Positions 43,560 through 52,258 of a stretch of DNA of 64,000 nucleotides are shown in pieces (position 1 is the stretch's first letter; each line of letters starts with the position of its first letter). The stretch spans positions 186,001 to 250,000 of the forward strand of contig CAWDDB010000012.1 in NCBI GenBank assembly GCA_963800975.1. Direction: 5' to 3'. This stretch comes from JALYGY01 sp963800975. GTDB lineage: Bacteria > Actinomycetota > Rubrobacteria > Rubrobacterales > Rubrobacteraceae. The position numbers and the translations under genes were made by a program. A model generated the notes under the pieces. The model was not told where the DNA came from. It saw only the letters and a program-made list of their open reading frames with translations, and made no database searches.

Positions 43560-44503
43560 GACGGCTCGGGCTGAACCCCATAGTCATCGCCCTAAGCCTG
43601 GCCGTTATCCTGTTCGTGGTGGGCGGGCTCGTGCAGCCGGGTTTCGCCTCATACGGGCAGGCCATGAACATCCTCAGGCTCGCGGCCTTCCTCGGGATAG
43701 TGGCGGCCGGGCAGACCCTCGTCATCATCAGCGGCGGCGAGGGGATCGACCTCTCCGTCGGCGCCGTGATAACGCTCGGTGCCATACTGGTCTTCAGGAT
43801 CGGAGACGGGCAGAACGACAAAGCGCTCTTGGCCCTCGCCATCGCGCTCGGGGTGGGTCTCCTGATCGGAGCCCTAAACGGCCTCGGGATAACGCTCTTG
43901 CGCATCCCGCCGCTGGTGATGACGCTCGGGATGACCGGGGTCGTGCAGGGCCTTATCCTGGTGATAACCGGGGGCAGGGTCGAAGGCGAGGCGGCCCCCG
44001 CACTTACTGGTCTGGTCTCGGGTTCCCTGATCTTCGGCATCCCCGGCGTGGTCCTGTTGTGGATCCTCCTGGGTGGCGTCATGTGGCTGATCCTACGCCG
44101 CACGGGCTACGGACGCAGGCTTTTCGCCGTCGGCACCAACCGCGTCACCGCGCAGCTCTCCGGGGTGCGGGTGCGGGGTGTCCTGGTGCTGACGTACTCC
44201 CTGAGCGGGCTGCTCGCCGCCCTGGGCGGGGTCGTCCTGCTCGGCTACACCGAGCAGGTCTTCCTCAACCTCGGGGACCCGTACACTCTGCCCTCGGTGG
44301 CCGCCGTTGTCGTCGGGGGGACGCTCCTCGCCGGTGGCGTCGGCAGCTACTACGGGACGATGGCCGGCGCGCTGGTACTCACCCTCCTGACCAGTCTCCT
44401 GACCGCCCTGGAGCTACCCGAGTCGGCGCGTCTTATCGTCTACGGCGCCACCTTGCTGCTCCTGCTCTCCCTGTACGGCCGCCAGAAGGCGCTCAGGCAA
44501 TAG
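43556..44503 (+). CDS. Sugar ABC transporter permease 2
   Basis: 315 aa. GTG at 43556 overlaps the stop of permease 1 (GTGA) and has gaggagg six bases before it. Signature AAGQTLVIISGGEGIDLSVGAVITLGA, coupling loop RTGYGRRLFAVGTNRVTAQLSGVRV. Two different permeases suggest a heterodimeric channel, as in the YtfT-YjfF galactofuranose system. A dehydrogenase gene follows at 44515. Confidence 0.93.
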   Translation: MRRLGLNPIVIALSLAVILFVVGGLVQPGFASYGQAMNILRLAAFLGIVAAGQTLVIISGGEGIDLSVGAVITLGAILVFRIGDGQNDKALLALAIALGVGLLIGALNGLGITLLRIPPLVMTLGMTGVVQGLILVITGGRVEGEAAPALTGLVSGSLIFGIPGVVLLWILLGGVMWLILRRTGYGRRLFAVGTNRVTAQLSGVRVRGVLVLTYSLSGLLAALGGVVLLGYTEQVFLNLGDPYTLPSVAAVVVGGTLLAGGVGSYYGTMAGALVLTLLTSLLTALELPESARLIVYGATLLLLLSLYGRQKALRQ

Positions 44504-44514
44504 AAGGAGTGACG

Positions 44515-45777
44515 ATGCGCGAAAGGCCCCGGGACAGGATCCCTTTGAGGGTAGGATTGCTAGGGAGCGGTTTTATCGCGGGGTTCCACCTCGAAGCCTT
44601 CCTCGGCGTCCGCGACGTGACGGTCACCGGCGTGTTTAGCCCAACGCCGGCCAATCGGGAGGCCCTGGCCCAGCGGGCCACCGAGATGGACCTCGGGCCC
44701 TGCAAGGCTTTTGGCTCGGTCGGAGATCTCGTTGCCTCAGGGGAGGTGGACGCCGTCTGGATACTAGGCCCCAACGACACTCGCCTCGACCACATGCGCG
44801 CCGTCCACGGAGGCGTCAAGCAGAACGGGGCCCGGCTGCTTGGCGTGGCTTGCGAGAAGCCTCTGGCCCGCAACCTCGCCGAGGCCCGCGAGATGTTGCG
44901 TCTGGCCGACGACGCGGGCCTGCACCATGGGTATCTGGAGAACCAGGTCTTCTCCACGGCGGTGCAGCGGGGCAAAGAGGTGATCTGGCGCCGCGGCGTC
45001 CCGGCCGCCGGCAGGCCGTACCTCGCTCGCGCCGCCGAAGAGCACTCCGGCCCGCACGCCCCCTGGTTCTGGCTTGGAGAGAAGCAGGGGGGCGGCGTTC
45101 TCTCGGACATGATGTGCCACAGCGTCGAGGTTGCTCGCTTCCTCCTCACCGAGCCCGGCAAGGGACGCGAGAGCCTCAGGGTCAAGAGCGCCAACGCCAC
45201 GATCGCCAACCTCAAGTGGACCCGCCCGAGGTTCGCCGAACAGCTCAAGCGGGAGATGGGAGCCGAGGTCGACTACATCAGGCGACCGGCCGAAGACTTC
45301 GCGCGGGGGACCCTGATCCTTGAGGACGAAGAGGGCGAGGAGGTCATGATAGAAGCGACGACCTCCTGGGCCTACGTCGGTCCTGGCCTGCGAATCCAGC
45401 TCGAGCTGCTCGGCCCCGAGTACGCGATGGAGTTCAGCACCCTTAACACGGGTCTGAAGGTTTTCATGTCGAGGAACGTGACCGGCACCGGCGAAGCCAG
45501 CGAGGATCTCGTGGAGAAGCAGAGCGCCGAGCAGGGCCTGATGCCGGTCCTCGAAGACGAGACGGCTACCTATGGCTACACCCTGGAGGACCGTCATATG
45601 GTCGAGGCCTTCCGCCGGGGCGAGGAGCCTCTAGAGACCTTCCACGACGGGGTCGCCGTGGTCGAGATGTTGATGGCGCTCTACCGCTCGGCCGAGACCG
45701 GCGCCACCGTGCACCTGCCAGACGAATACCTTGAGACCTACGTCCCGCCGGTCGCCCGCGGCGAGTACCGCGGTTGA
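44515..45777 (+). CDS. Gfo/Idh/MocA family oxidoreductase 1
   Basis: 420 aa NAD(P)-dependent dehydrogenase of sugars or inositols. ATG at 44515 follows gaaggag. Rossmann loop VGLLGSGFIAGFHLEAF, then VACEKPLARNLAEA (the conserved E-K-P) and the catalytic region GGGVLSDMMCHSVEVARFLL with the expected Asp and His. The C-terminal half is the alpha/beta substrate domain. It belongs to the ROK-ABC operon; with the second dehydrogenase and the isomerase remnant it fits oxidation of an imported sugar to a keto form followed by isomerisation. Confidence 0.92.
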   Translation: MRERPRDRIPLRVGLLGSGFIAGFHLEAFLGVRDVTVTGVFSPTPANREALAQRATEMDLGPCKAFGSVGDLVASGEVDAVWILGPNDTRLDHMRAVHGGVKQNGARLLGVACEKPLARNLAEAREMLRLADDAGLHHGYLENQVFSTAVQRGKEVIWRRGVPAAGRPYLARAAEEHSGPHAPWFWLGEKQGGGVLSDMMCHSVEVARFLLTEPGKGRESLRVKSANATIANLKWTRPRFAEQLKREMGAEVDYIRRPAEDFARGTLILEDEEGEEVMIEATTSWAYVGPGLRIQLELLGPEYAMEFSTLNTGLKVFMSRNVTGTGEASEDLVEKQSAEQGLMPVLEDETATYGYTLEDRHMVEAFRRGEEPLETFHDGVAVVEMLMALYRSAETGATVHLPDEYLETYVPPVARGEYRG

Positions 45778-45820
45778 CTAACGGTAGCCGGCCTGACTGC
45801 GCGGCGGTGAGAGGAGAGAT

Positions 45821-46009
45821 TTGGCACGACCGGTAACCCTGTTTACCGGGAAGTGGGCGGATCTGCCCATCGATGTGCTCGCGCCGCTCGCCAGGGAGAT
45901 GGGCTACGACGGCCCACTCTCACTCGAACGGGAGGGCGCGGGGGTGAACCGGGTACACGGGGCGAGGGAGTCGGCGGCCTTCGACGCCGCGTTCGGGAGG
46001 GAGCAGTAG
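45821..46009 (+). pseudogene. Internally deleted sugar phosphate isomerase/epimerase
   Basis: 62 aa. TTG at 45821 follows gaggaga. The first 30 residues (RPVTLFTGKWADLPIDVLA, then REMGYDG) are the start of a xylose-isomerase-like TIM barrel protein, and the rest (GPLSLEREGAGVNRVHGARE, then AAFDAAFGREQ) is its end. About 270 residues of barrel between are missing. In such proteins both the early and late regions contain a G-Y-D-G segment, so deletion between two similar sequences explains the fusion point. Non-functional as an isomerase. Confidence 0.7.
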
Positions 46010-46010
46010 C

Positions 46011-47214
46011 GTGCAAAAACTGAAGATGGGCATGGTCGGCGGCGGCGCGGGAGCTTTCATCGGGGCGGTCCACCGCAAGGCGGCCACCATGGACGGGGAG
46101 ATCGAGCTGGCCGCCGGGGCCCTATCGTCCAGCAAGGAAAAGGCGCTCGCATCGGGGCGGGACCTCGCGCTCCCCGACGACCGCAACTACGGCTCCTGGC
46201 AGGAGATGCTCGAGACAGAGCTCTCACTACCCGAAGATGACCGCGTCGACTTCGTGAGCGTCGTCACCCCGAACCACGCGCATTTCCCCGTCGCGCACGC
46301 CTTCGCCAAGGCCGGTTTCAACGTCGTGTGCGACAAGCCCATGGTGCTCGACTCAGGTCAGGCTCAGGCCTTGATCGAGGCCGTCGAGAAGAACGGAGGC
46401 ATCTTCGCCGTAACCTACAACTACACCGGCTACCCGATGGTCAAGCAGGCGCGCCACATGGTGCGGGAGGGCAGCCTCGGGGAGATACGCAAGGTCATGA
46501 TCGAGTACAACCAGGGCTGGCTCGCAACCAGGCTCGAGGACTCGGGCTCCAAGCAGGCCGAGTGGCGCACCGACCCCAAGAAGTCCGGGATAGCGGGAGC
46601 CGTCGGCGACATCGGCTCGCACGCCGAGAACCTCGCGGCCACCATCACCGGCCTTGAGGTAACGGAGATCTGTGCCGACCTCACCACCTTCGTGCCGGGC
46701 AGGCGCCTCGACGACGACGCAAACCTCCTCATCCGCTACGAGGGCGGCGCGAAGGGCGTGCTCATCGCGTCCCAGATCTCCACCGGCGAAGAGAACGACC
46801 TCCGTCATCCGCGTCTACGGGACCGAGGCTGGCCTCGAGTGGCGCCAGGAAGACCCCAACCAGCTCCTCTTCAAGCCCATCGGAGCACCGGCCCAGGTCT
46901 TCAGCCGGGGCAACGACTACCTCTGCGAAGAAGCCCAGAGGGCAACCAGGCTGCCGTCCGGACACCCCGAAGGGTTTATCGAGGCGTTCGCCAACGTCTA
47001 CCTGAGCGTCGCCGCGGAGATCCGGGGCCGGCGAGACAGGACGACCCGCGACGGAACCCGGAACGACTTCCCCACCGTCCACGACGGTGCCAGGGGAGTC
47101 CACTTTATCGAGAAGACCGTGGAGAGTGGTCTGAGCGACAAGAAGTGGACCGACGCCCGCTGGCGATCCGAGAGCAACCGCCTCGGCACCGGACGCGAGT
47201 CCACCCGAACGTAA
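46011..47214 (+). pseudogene. Gfo/Idh/MocA family oxidoreductase 2, one frameshift
   Basis: About 400 residues across two frames. GTG at 46011 starts MGMVGGGAGAFIGAVHRKAA (Rossmann loop), with VVCDKPMVLDSGQA (D-K-P in place of E-K-P) and AGAVGDIGSHAENLAATITG. At about 46800-46803 (acctcc) one extra C breaks the frame within ENDL; the next frame continues VIRVYGTEAGLEWRQEDPNQ to the C-terminus, HFIEKTVESGLSDKKW. Only one base has to be removed to give a complete protein, so assembly error is likely. Follows the isomerase remnant by one base. Confidence 0.8.
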
Positions 47215-47229
47215 AGCGGTTCCTCGTGC

Positions 47230-48837
47230 CTATCCGAGCGCCAGCGTATCCGTGGCGAGGGCTTCTATAAAGAACCTGTCGTGGGAGACGAAAAGTATCC
47301 CGCCCGGGAAATCTCGCAGGGAGTCCAGGAGCACGTCCTGGGTCTCGACGTCGAGGTGGTTGGTCGGCTCGTCGAGGACGAGCAAGTTGTGGTCTCCCAG
47401 GATGAGCTTCGCGAGTAGCACCTTCGCCCGCTCGCCCGAGCTGAGCTTCGCCGTGGGCTTCTCGACGGTCTCGCGGCGCACGCCCATCCTCCCCATGACC
47501 GTGCGGACGAGCGTCTCGTCGCGCCCGGTGGCGAGCACGGCTTCGAGGGCGCTGTCGGCTCGGGGGAGGAGGCGGTTGTCCTGGTCGAAGTACCCGACCC
47601 GCGCCGAAGGGGCCAACCTCCACTCACCGGAGAGGGCGGAGATCTCGCCCAGCAGGGTCCGGAGCAGCGCCGTCTTGCCGCAGCCGTTGGGGCCAACGAC
47701 CCCGACCCTGTCGCCCGCAGAGAGGTCAACCTCGATGCCCCAGGCGAGCGGGCCGGTCCCGGGGTAACCCACCGCGAGGTCCATCGCCAGCAGGAGGTCG
47801 CGCCCCTTCGAGGAGTTGAAATACATCTTGATGCGGTCCCTCTCGAACGGCTTGTCCGCCCTGGCATTCTCGATCTCCTCCTCGAGCCGCCTCTGGGCCA
47901 CGAGGCTCCGCTTCATTAGCTTGGCCGCTCTGTGGCCCACGAAGCCTTTGTCGGCCGACCCGCGCTTATCCTTCTCCTTGGCGTTCGACCAGCCACGGTA
48001 GGCATGAGCCTGCTTCTTGAGGCTTCGGATCTTTTTCTGTCCCTTCTCGTATCTGCGCCATCCGACCTGGATCTCCCCCTCAAATTGCTCGCGGAAGGCT
48101 GTGTAATTGCCCGCGTATAGCTTGAGCGTGCCCCGGTCGAGGTGAGCGATCTTCGTCGCAACGGCGTCCAGGAAGCGCCGGTCGTGCGAGGCGACGACGT
48201 ACGCCCGGTCCGTCCCCGCAAGATGCTCTTCCAGCCACTCGCGCGCCGGGATGTCGAGGTGGTTGGTCGGCTCGTCGAAGAGGACGAGGTCGTGGTCGCC
48301 GAGCAGGATCCTCGCGAGGGCGAGGCGCATGCGCTCACCCGCTGACACCTCATCCACCCTGCGCTCCCAATACGACTCGGGGAGGCCGAGCCCCGTTAGG
48401 GTGGATTCGGTTCGCGCCCCGAAACCGTAGCCCCCGGCGGCCTCGAACCTTTGCTGAGCCTCTCCTAGCTCCGCGAGCAAGCGTTCCGTATCTTCGCTTC
48501 CTCTCTCGCGTCCCAGATCTTCCGAGATGCGAGCAATGCGCTCTTCGAGCCGGATCAGGGCCTGGAAAGGTTCCAGCGCGGCTTCGAGGCATGTGGCGCC
48601 GCCCCGGATGGCCGCGAGGTCCTGTTCCAGGTACCCGATGCGGAGTCCGCGGGCGAGCGAGACCGTGCCCGAGTTTGGCCTCAGTCCTCCCGTCAGGATG
48701 CGAAAAAGACTGGACTTCCCCGAGCCGTTCTCGCCGACCAGGGCGACCTTGTCTCCCGGGTAGACGGCTAGCGAAACGCCGTCTAGCACGGCCTTGTCTG
48801 GAAAAGCGAGTGAGATGTCTTGGAGTCGAGCGAGCAA
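47230..48837 (-). CDS. ABC-F family ATPase
   Basis: 535 aa soluble protein with two ABC domains and no membrane part. Domain 1: GENGSGKSSLF, signature SAGERMRLALARILL, Walker B VLFDEPTNHLD. Linker about 230-320 is Lys/Arg-rich. Domain 2: GPNGCGKTALL, signature SSGERAKVLLAKLIL, LLVLDEPTNHLD. ABC-F proteins bind the ribosomal E site and act as translation factors or protect against ribosome-targeting antibiotics; the subclass here cannot be settled. TTG at 48837 follows aaggag. Divergent from nothing; it lies downstream on the same strand of a PEP-utilising enzyme gene about 200 bp away. Confidence 0.92.
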   Translation of the reverse strand: MLARLQDISLAFPDKAVLDGVSLAVYPGDKVALVGENGSGKSSLFRILTGGLRPNSGTVSLARGLRIGYLEQDLAAIRGGATCLEAALEPFQALIRLEERIARISEDLGRERGSEDTERLLAELGEAQQRFEAAGGYGFGARTESTLTGLGLPESYWERRVDEVSAGERMRLALARILLGDHDLVLFDEPTNHLDIPAREWLEEHLAGTDRAYVVASHDRRFLDAVATKIAHLDRGTLKLYAGNYTAFREQFEGEIQVGWRRYEKGQKKIRSLKKQAHAYRGWSNAKEKDKRGSADKGFVGHRAAKLMKRSLVAQRRLEEEIENARADKPFERDRIKMYFNSSKGRDLLLAMDLAVGYPGTGPLAWGIEVDLSAGDRVGVVGPNGCGKTALLRTLLGEISALSGEWRLAPSARVGYFDQDNRLLPRADSALEAVLATGRDETLVRTVMGRMGVRRETVEKPTAKLSSGERAKVLLAKLILGDHNLLVLDEPTNHLDVETQDVLLDSLRDFPGGILFVSHDRFFIEALATDTLALG

Positions 48838-49038
48838 CGATGGCTCCTTTGCGTACTAGGTGGGAAAGTGACCTGGTGCAAAGGTGCTCGTTACATGGAA
48901 CCGAGTGTACCATCGCTCGCTCCCCAGCGTACCGCCGGCAACCACGCATCCCTGTACAAACCCCTACGGTTTCGCGGGGTAGAGAACAGGTACGAGGACA
49001 CCGACCGGCAGCATAGCCAGGGCCGCAAGGGCTGGCCG

Positions 49039-51759
49039 TCAGTTGGTGGCTCGTGGGTCGTTCTTTGGCTCCGTCGTTATGGTTCCGGCAGACCCGTCCA
49101 CCGTAAGGTTCTGTCCCGTGACGATGCGTTCGGTGGCACCGGGAACGCCGACTACGGCAGGGATTCCGTACTCGCGGGCGACTATTGCGCCGTGGGACAT
49201 TGGTCCGCCCATCTCCATTACCAGGCCGCCCGCGGTGAGGAACAGGGGTGTCCAGCCTGGGTCGGTCGAGGGGGCGACCAGGATCTCCCCCGGATCGAGG
49301 TGGGTGTCGGTCGGGTCTAGGATCACACGCGCCCTTGCAACAACCTTGCCAGGCGACGCCGGGGTTCCGCGCAGCGCGCCCTCGGCGGTACTTTCGGGCG
49401 TCTCCTCGGCGACCGGCTCCGTGCCGTCCGAGAGGAGGATGCGCGGCACGCGCCGGCGCTTTACCTCGCGTTCGTAATCGGCGCGGCGCTCGTGGACGAC
49501 CGGACGGAGGTCTTTGCCCGTCAGGGCCCTCCTCGCCTCGGGCAGCGAGACAAAGAAGACGTCCTCGGCCATCTCCAGACGCCCGGACCTCGCCAGTTCC
49601 TCCCCCACACCCCAGAGCAGCGCCCTGGCACGCGCGAACACCAGGATGGCCAGGAACTTGGGCATCTCTCGCAAGCCGGCCAGATCGCGGGCGCGCCGCA
49701 GCAGAACCCCGACCAGCGTTCCCCGGAGGCGGTCCTTGCGGGAGGCGCGGTGGGTAAGGTCGGCGACCATCTCCTCGGCCTGCCGCTCCGCGCGCCGGAA
49801 CTGGACGTCTGGCGCCAACTCCGGATCGTCGAGCCGGAGGTAGTTGGCGACCACCCCAAGGATGTACGTAGGGTCTTCGGACCACCGCGGCAGGCCTAGG
49901 TCGATCTCGGCAACCCCGCGATGACCGTAGAAGCGCAGGAAGCTCGCGAGGCCCGCCTGGAGCTTCGGGGGCAAGCTACCGTCGTGGTATTCGCGCGCGA
50001 GTCGCTCTGCCGACGACTCGCTCATCACCCTCGCGGCGGCCGGGTCGCCTCGCACCTCCTGGGCGAGGGCCCAGAGCGCCAGATCCATCTCCGTCGTAGG
50101 ATTATGCGGAAGCCCCCGCAGCACGATCCGTCGCTCGTCGTCGGTGGCAATACCCCGCAAGAGCTTTCCGGCGAGGGCGAACGAGACCAGCCCCGTGGCG
50201 AACACCGGGGGAACGTCGGGAAACATGCGCTGTGGGAAGTCGAGCAGCAGACCTTCGACCGCACGCAGGCGTTGCGCGGCATCTGCGTCTTGCGGCAGGT
50301 CGCCCAGCGCGCGCATCTCCCCTTGAATGCGAGCCACCCGCGCCCGCGCCGCTCGTGGGTTCACGAACGCCCTGGCGACCCCGAGCGGAACGCGTCCCCG
50401 GATCAACACCCGGAGCACGGCGTGCAGCACAGGCCAGCGTGGCGTCGCCACGGGAGCGAACCGGGGATCTTCGGCGAGGCGCTCGAGGATGGGACCGGAG
50501 AGCGCCTCCATGTTGCGCATCGCCAGACTCAGGACCCTGCGCCAGAAGGTGCTGCGCAGAGCCGGCGTAACGTCGACGAAGAGACGGCCGGCCGCGGCCG
50601 CGACGGGCGGCGGACCGGCGAGCCGGTCGCCCGGCGGGTGTCCGAGGAGCGTGGCCATCCCCGACGCCAGGACGCGGAACGCCTGCAGGCCCATCGGCGT
50701 CAACGGACGATAAACGCCCTGGGCCACGCTGGCCGAGAAGTAGACGCGCGGGTGTTCGTCGGTCGTCGGGGCCCCCGCGGGGAGGGGGAAGAGCGTCGTG
50801 ATCGGCCGCGCCTGCAAGAGCCACGGCTTACCGTCTGCGTCTGTGGCCCACTCGACGTCCTGCGGTGCCCCGTAGTGAGCCTCGACCCGCGCCCCGAGAA
50901 CGGTCAAGGCCCGGATCTGGGCGTCCGTGAGCGAGGGTTGCTCGTTGCCCCGGAGCTCTACCCGGCGTGTCCCTCCGCCTTTGTTGGCCCGGATCTCCAC
51001 CCGCTTGTCGCCGAGGCTGCGCTCCAGGATCTCCCCGGTCTGGGTGGCCACGACGAAGTGGTCGGGGTTGACCGCTCCGGAGACGACCGCCTCGCCCAGG
51101 CCGGGGCTGGCGTCGATAACGGCCTGCCGGCGCCTACCCGTGACCGGGTTGGCGGTGAACAGGACGCCCGCGACTTCGGCCTCGACCATCCGCTGCACCA
51201 CGACGGCGAGGCGTACGCTTCTGGGGTCTATACCATTGGTGGCGCGGTAGCTGACGGCTCGATCCGTCCACAGCGAGGCCCAGCAACGCCGCACCGCGTC
51301 CAGGAGGGCCTCCTCCCCGACGACGTTGAGGTAGGTGTCCTGCTGGCCCGCGAAGCTCGCTGTCGGCAGGTCCTCCGCGGTGGCCGACGAGCGCACCGCC
51401 ACCGGCGCATCGGCTCCCAGATCCTGGTACGCCTTGCCGACGGCCTTAGCAACCTCCGTTGGGACAGGCGCCGCTAGCAGCATCTCGCGCGCGGCCGCGG
51501 CGAGCTCCGCCAGGCGGGTCGTGTCTTCGGGGGACGCTTCCGCGAGGTCGTCCAGGATCGGGTCGAGCCCGGCGCCTTCGGTCAGGAGCTCGTAGGCGGC
51601 CGTGGTCACGCAGAAGCCGGGGGGCACGGGCAGCGCGGCTCGGGTCAGCTCGCCCAGGTTGGCCGCCTTGCCGCCGGCGACGGGTAGCGCGCCGCGATCC
51701 AGGTCCTCGAACGGCAGGATCAGCTTCGTTTCCTTCTGTTCTATCCGTCTGATTTTCAT
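49039..51759 (-). CDS. PEP-synthase/rifampin-phosphotransferase-like enzyme
   Basis: 906 aa in three parts. Residues about 20-330 are the PEP/pyruvate-dikinase ATP-binding domain (GGKAANLGEL, VAVRSSATAEDLPTASFAGQ, PVTGRRRQAVIDASPGLGEAVV). Residues about 345-770 are a long helical middle region, as in rifampin phosphotransferase (Rph) and unlike PEP synthase. The C-terminal swivelling domain holds EMGGPMSHGAIVAREYGIP, with the phospho-carrier His near 856. Order and size match Rph, which inactivates rifamycins with ATP. It is last in an operon with a TetR regulator, a FAD monooxygenase and a membrane protein, which favours a detoxifying role over central metabolism. ATG at 51759 follows a ggaggtgcc site. 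Confidence 0.82.
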   Translation of the reverse strand: MKIRRIEQKETKLILPFEDLDRGALPVAGGKAANLGELTRAALPVPPGFCVTTAAYELLTEGAGLDPILDDLAEASPEDTTRLAELAAAAREMLLAAPVPTEVAKAVGKAYQDLGADAPVAVRSSATAEDLPTASFAGQQDTYLNVVGEEALLDAVRRCWASLWTDRAVSYRATNGIDPRSVRLAVVVQRMVEAEVAGVLFTANPVTGRRRQAVIDASPGLGEAVVSGAVNPDHFVVATQTGEILERSLGDKRVEIRANKGGGTRRVELRGNEQPSLTDAQIRALTVLGARVEAHYGAPQDVEWATDADGKPWLLQARPITTLFPLPAGAPTTDEHPRVYFSASVAQGVYRPLTPMGLQAFRVLASGMATLLGHPPGDRLAGPPPVAAAAGRLFVDVTPALRSTFWRRVLSLAMRNMEALSGPILERLAEDPRFAPVATPRWPVLHAVLRVLIRGRVPLGVARAFVNPRAARARVARIQGEMRALGDLPQDADAAQRLRAVEGLLLDFPQRMFPDVPPVFATGLVSFALAGKLLRGIATDDERRIVLRGLPHNPTTEMDLALWALAQEVRGDPAAARVMSESSAERLAREYHDGSLPPKLQAGLASFLRFYGHRGVAEIDLGLPRWSEDPTYILGVVANYLRLDDPELAPDVQFRRAERQAEEMVADLTHRASRKDRLRGTLVGVLLRRARDLAGLREMPKFLAILVFARARALLWGVGEELARSGRLEMAEDVFFVSLPEARRALTGKDLRPVVHERRADYEREVKRRRVPRILLSDGTEPVAEETPESTAEGALRGTPASPGKVVARARVILDPTDTHLDPGEILVAPSTDPGWTPLFLTAGGLVMEMGGPMSHGAIVAREYGIPAVVGVPGATERIVTGQNLTVDGSAGTITTEPKNDPRATN

Positions 51760-51780
51760 GGCACCTCCACTTCTGGCCGG

Positions 51781-52251
51781 CTAGAGCAGGGCCAGGCCGG
51801 CGAGGAAAAGAACGAAGGCGGCCCCCGAGCCGAGACCACGGAGCCTGTTGAGGCGGAAGTAGAGATCACGCGCCACCTGCCAGTCCTCTGGAGGCGACTC
51901 GACTTTCCAGCCGAGGAAGACGTCGTAGACCGGCTCTACGTAGAACCGCGAGACGAATACCGGGCCGGACACGAAAGCGATCAAACCCGCGAGCACGAGC
52001 AGGAAGACCAGGTCTGCCGTACTACCGCGCAGCAAGACGAGCGCCGCGCCAGGCGCCACAACCGACGTCGTCACGAGGCCGTAATTGAGCGGATGCGTGC
52101 GCACCGCCTCAAGGAAACGTCGCATCACCAGCGCGAACTCGGGCGCGGAAAGCCCCTTCAGCGCCTTCTGGAAGTAGGCCAGGATCGTCACGAGGAGTCC
52201 CGTGAAGAGCCCCGTCGAGACGGCCGCAAGGACGAGGACTATCTGTACCAT
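51781..52251 (-). CDS. DUF1772 family membrane protein
   Basis: 156 aa, four hydrophobic helices (about residues 2-25, 58-75, 80-102, 137-156). Conserved DUF1772-like pattern: MRRFLEAVRTHPLNYG and DLYFRLNRLRGLGSG (W/R-x-x-x-N-x-x-R). Some relatives are anthrone-oxygenase-type proteins of polyketide pathways. The ATG at 52251 lies 7 bp after the monooxygenase stop and its end is 21 bp before the Rph-like gene, so it is in the same operon. Confidence 0.75.
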   Translation of the reverse strand: MVQIVLVLAAVSTGLFTGLLVTILAYFQKALKGLSAPEFALVMRRFLEAVRTHPLNYGLVTTSVVAPGAALVLLRGSTADLVFLLVLAGLIAFVSGPVFVSRFYVEPVYDVFLGWKVESPPEDWQVARDLYFRLNRLRGLGSGAAFVLFLAGLALL

Positions 52252-52258
52252 TGCCAGG

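Noticed and set aside
45781..46009. Intact short regulatory protein at the isomerase remnant
   Set aside because: Both ends match a TIM-barrel isomerase, so it is a deletion product rather than a new small protein.
48838..49000. Small upstream reading frames that could attenuate the ABC-F gene
   Set aside because: An ATG-TAA minimal frame and a short overlapping frame exist on the minus strand, but I could not support alternative hairpins, so no attenuator is claimed.
49921..51477. 518-codon plus-strand frame opposite the Rph-like gene
   Set aside because: Arg/Gly/Glu-rich antisense frame; the opposite strand encodes an unmistakable enzyme.
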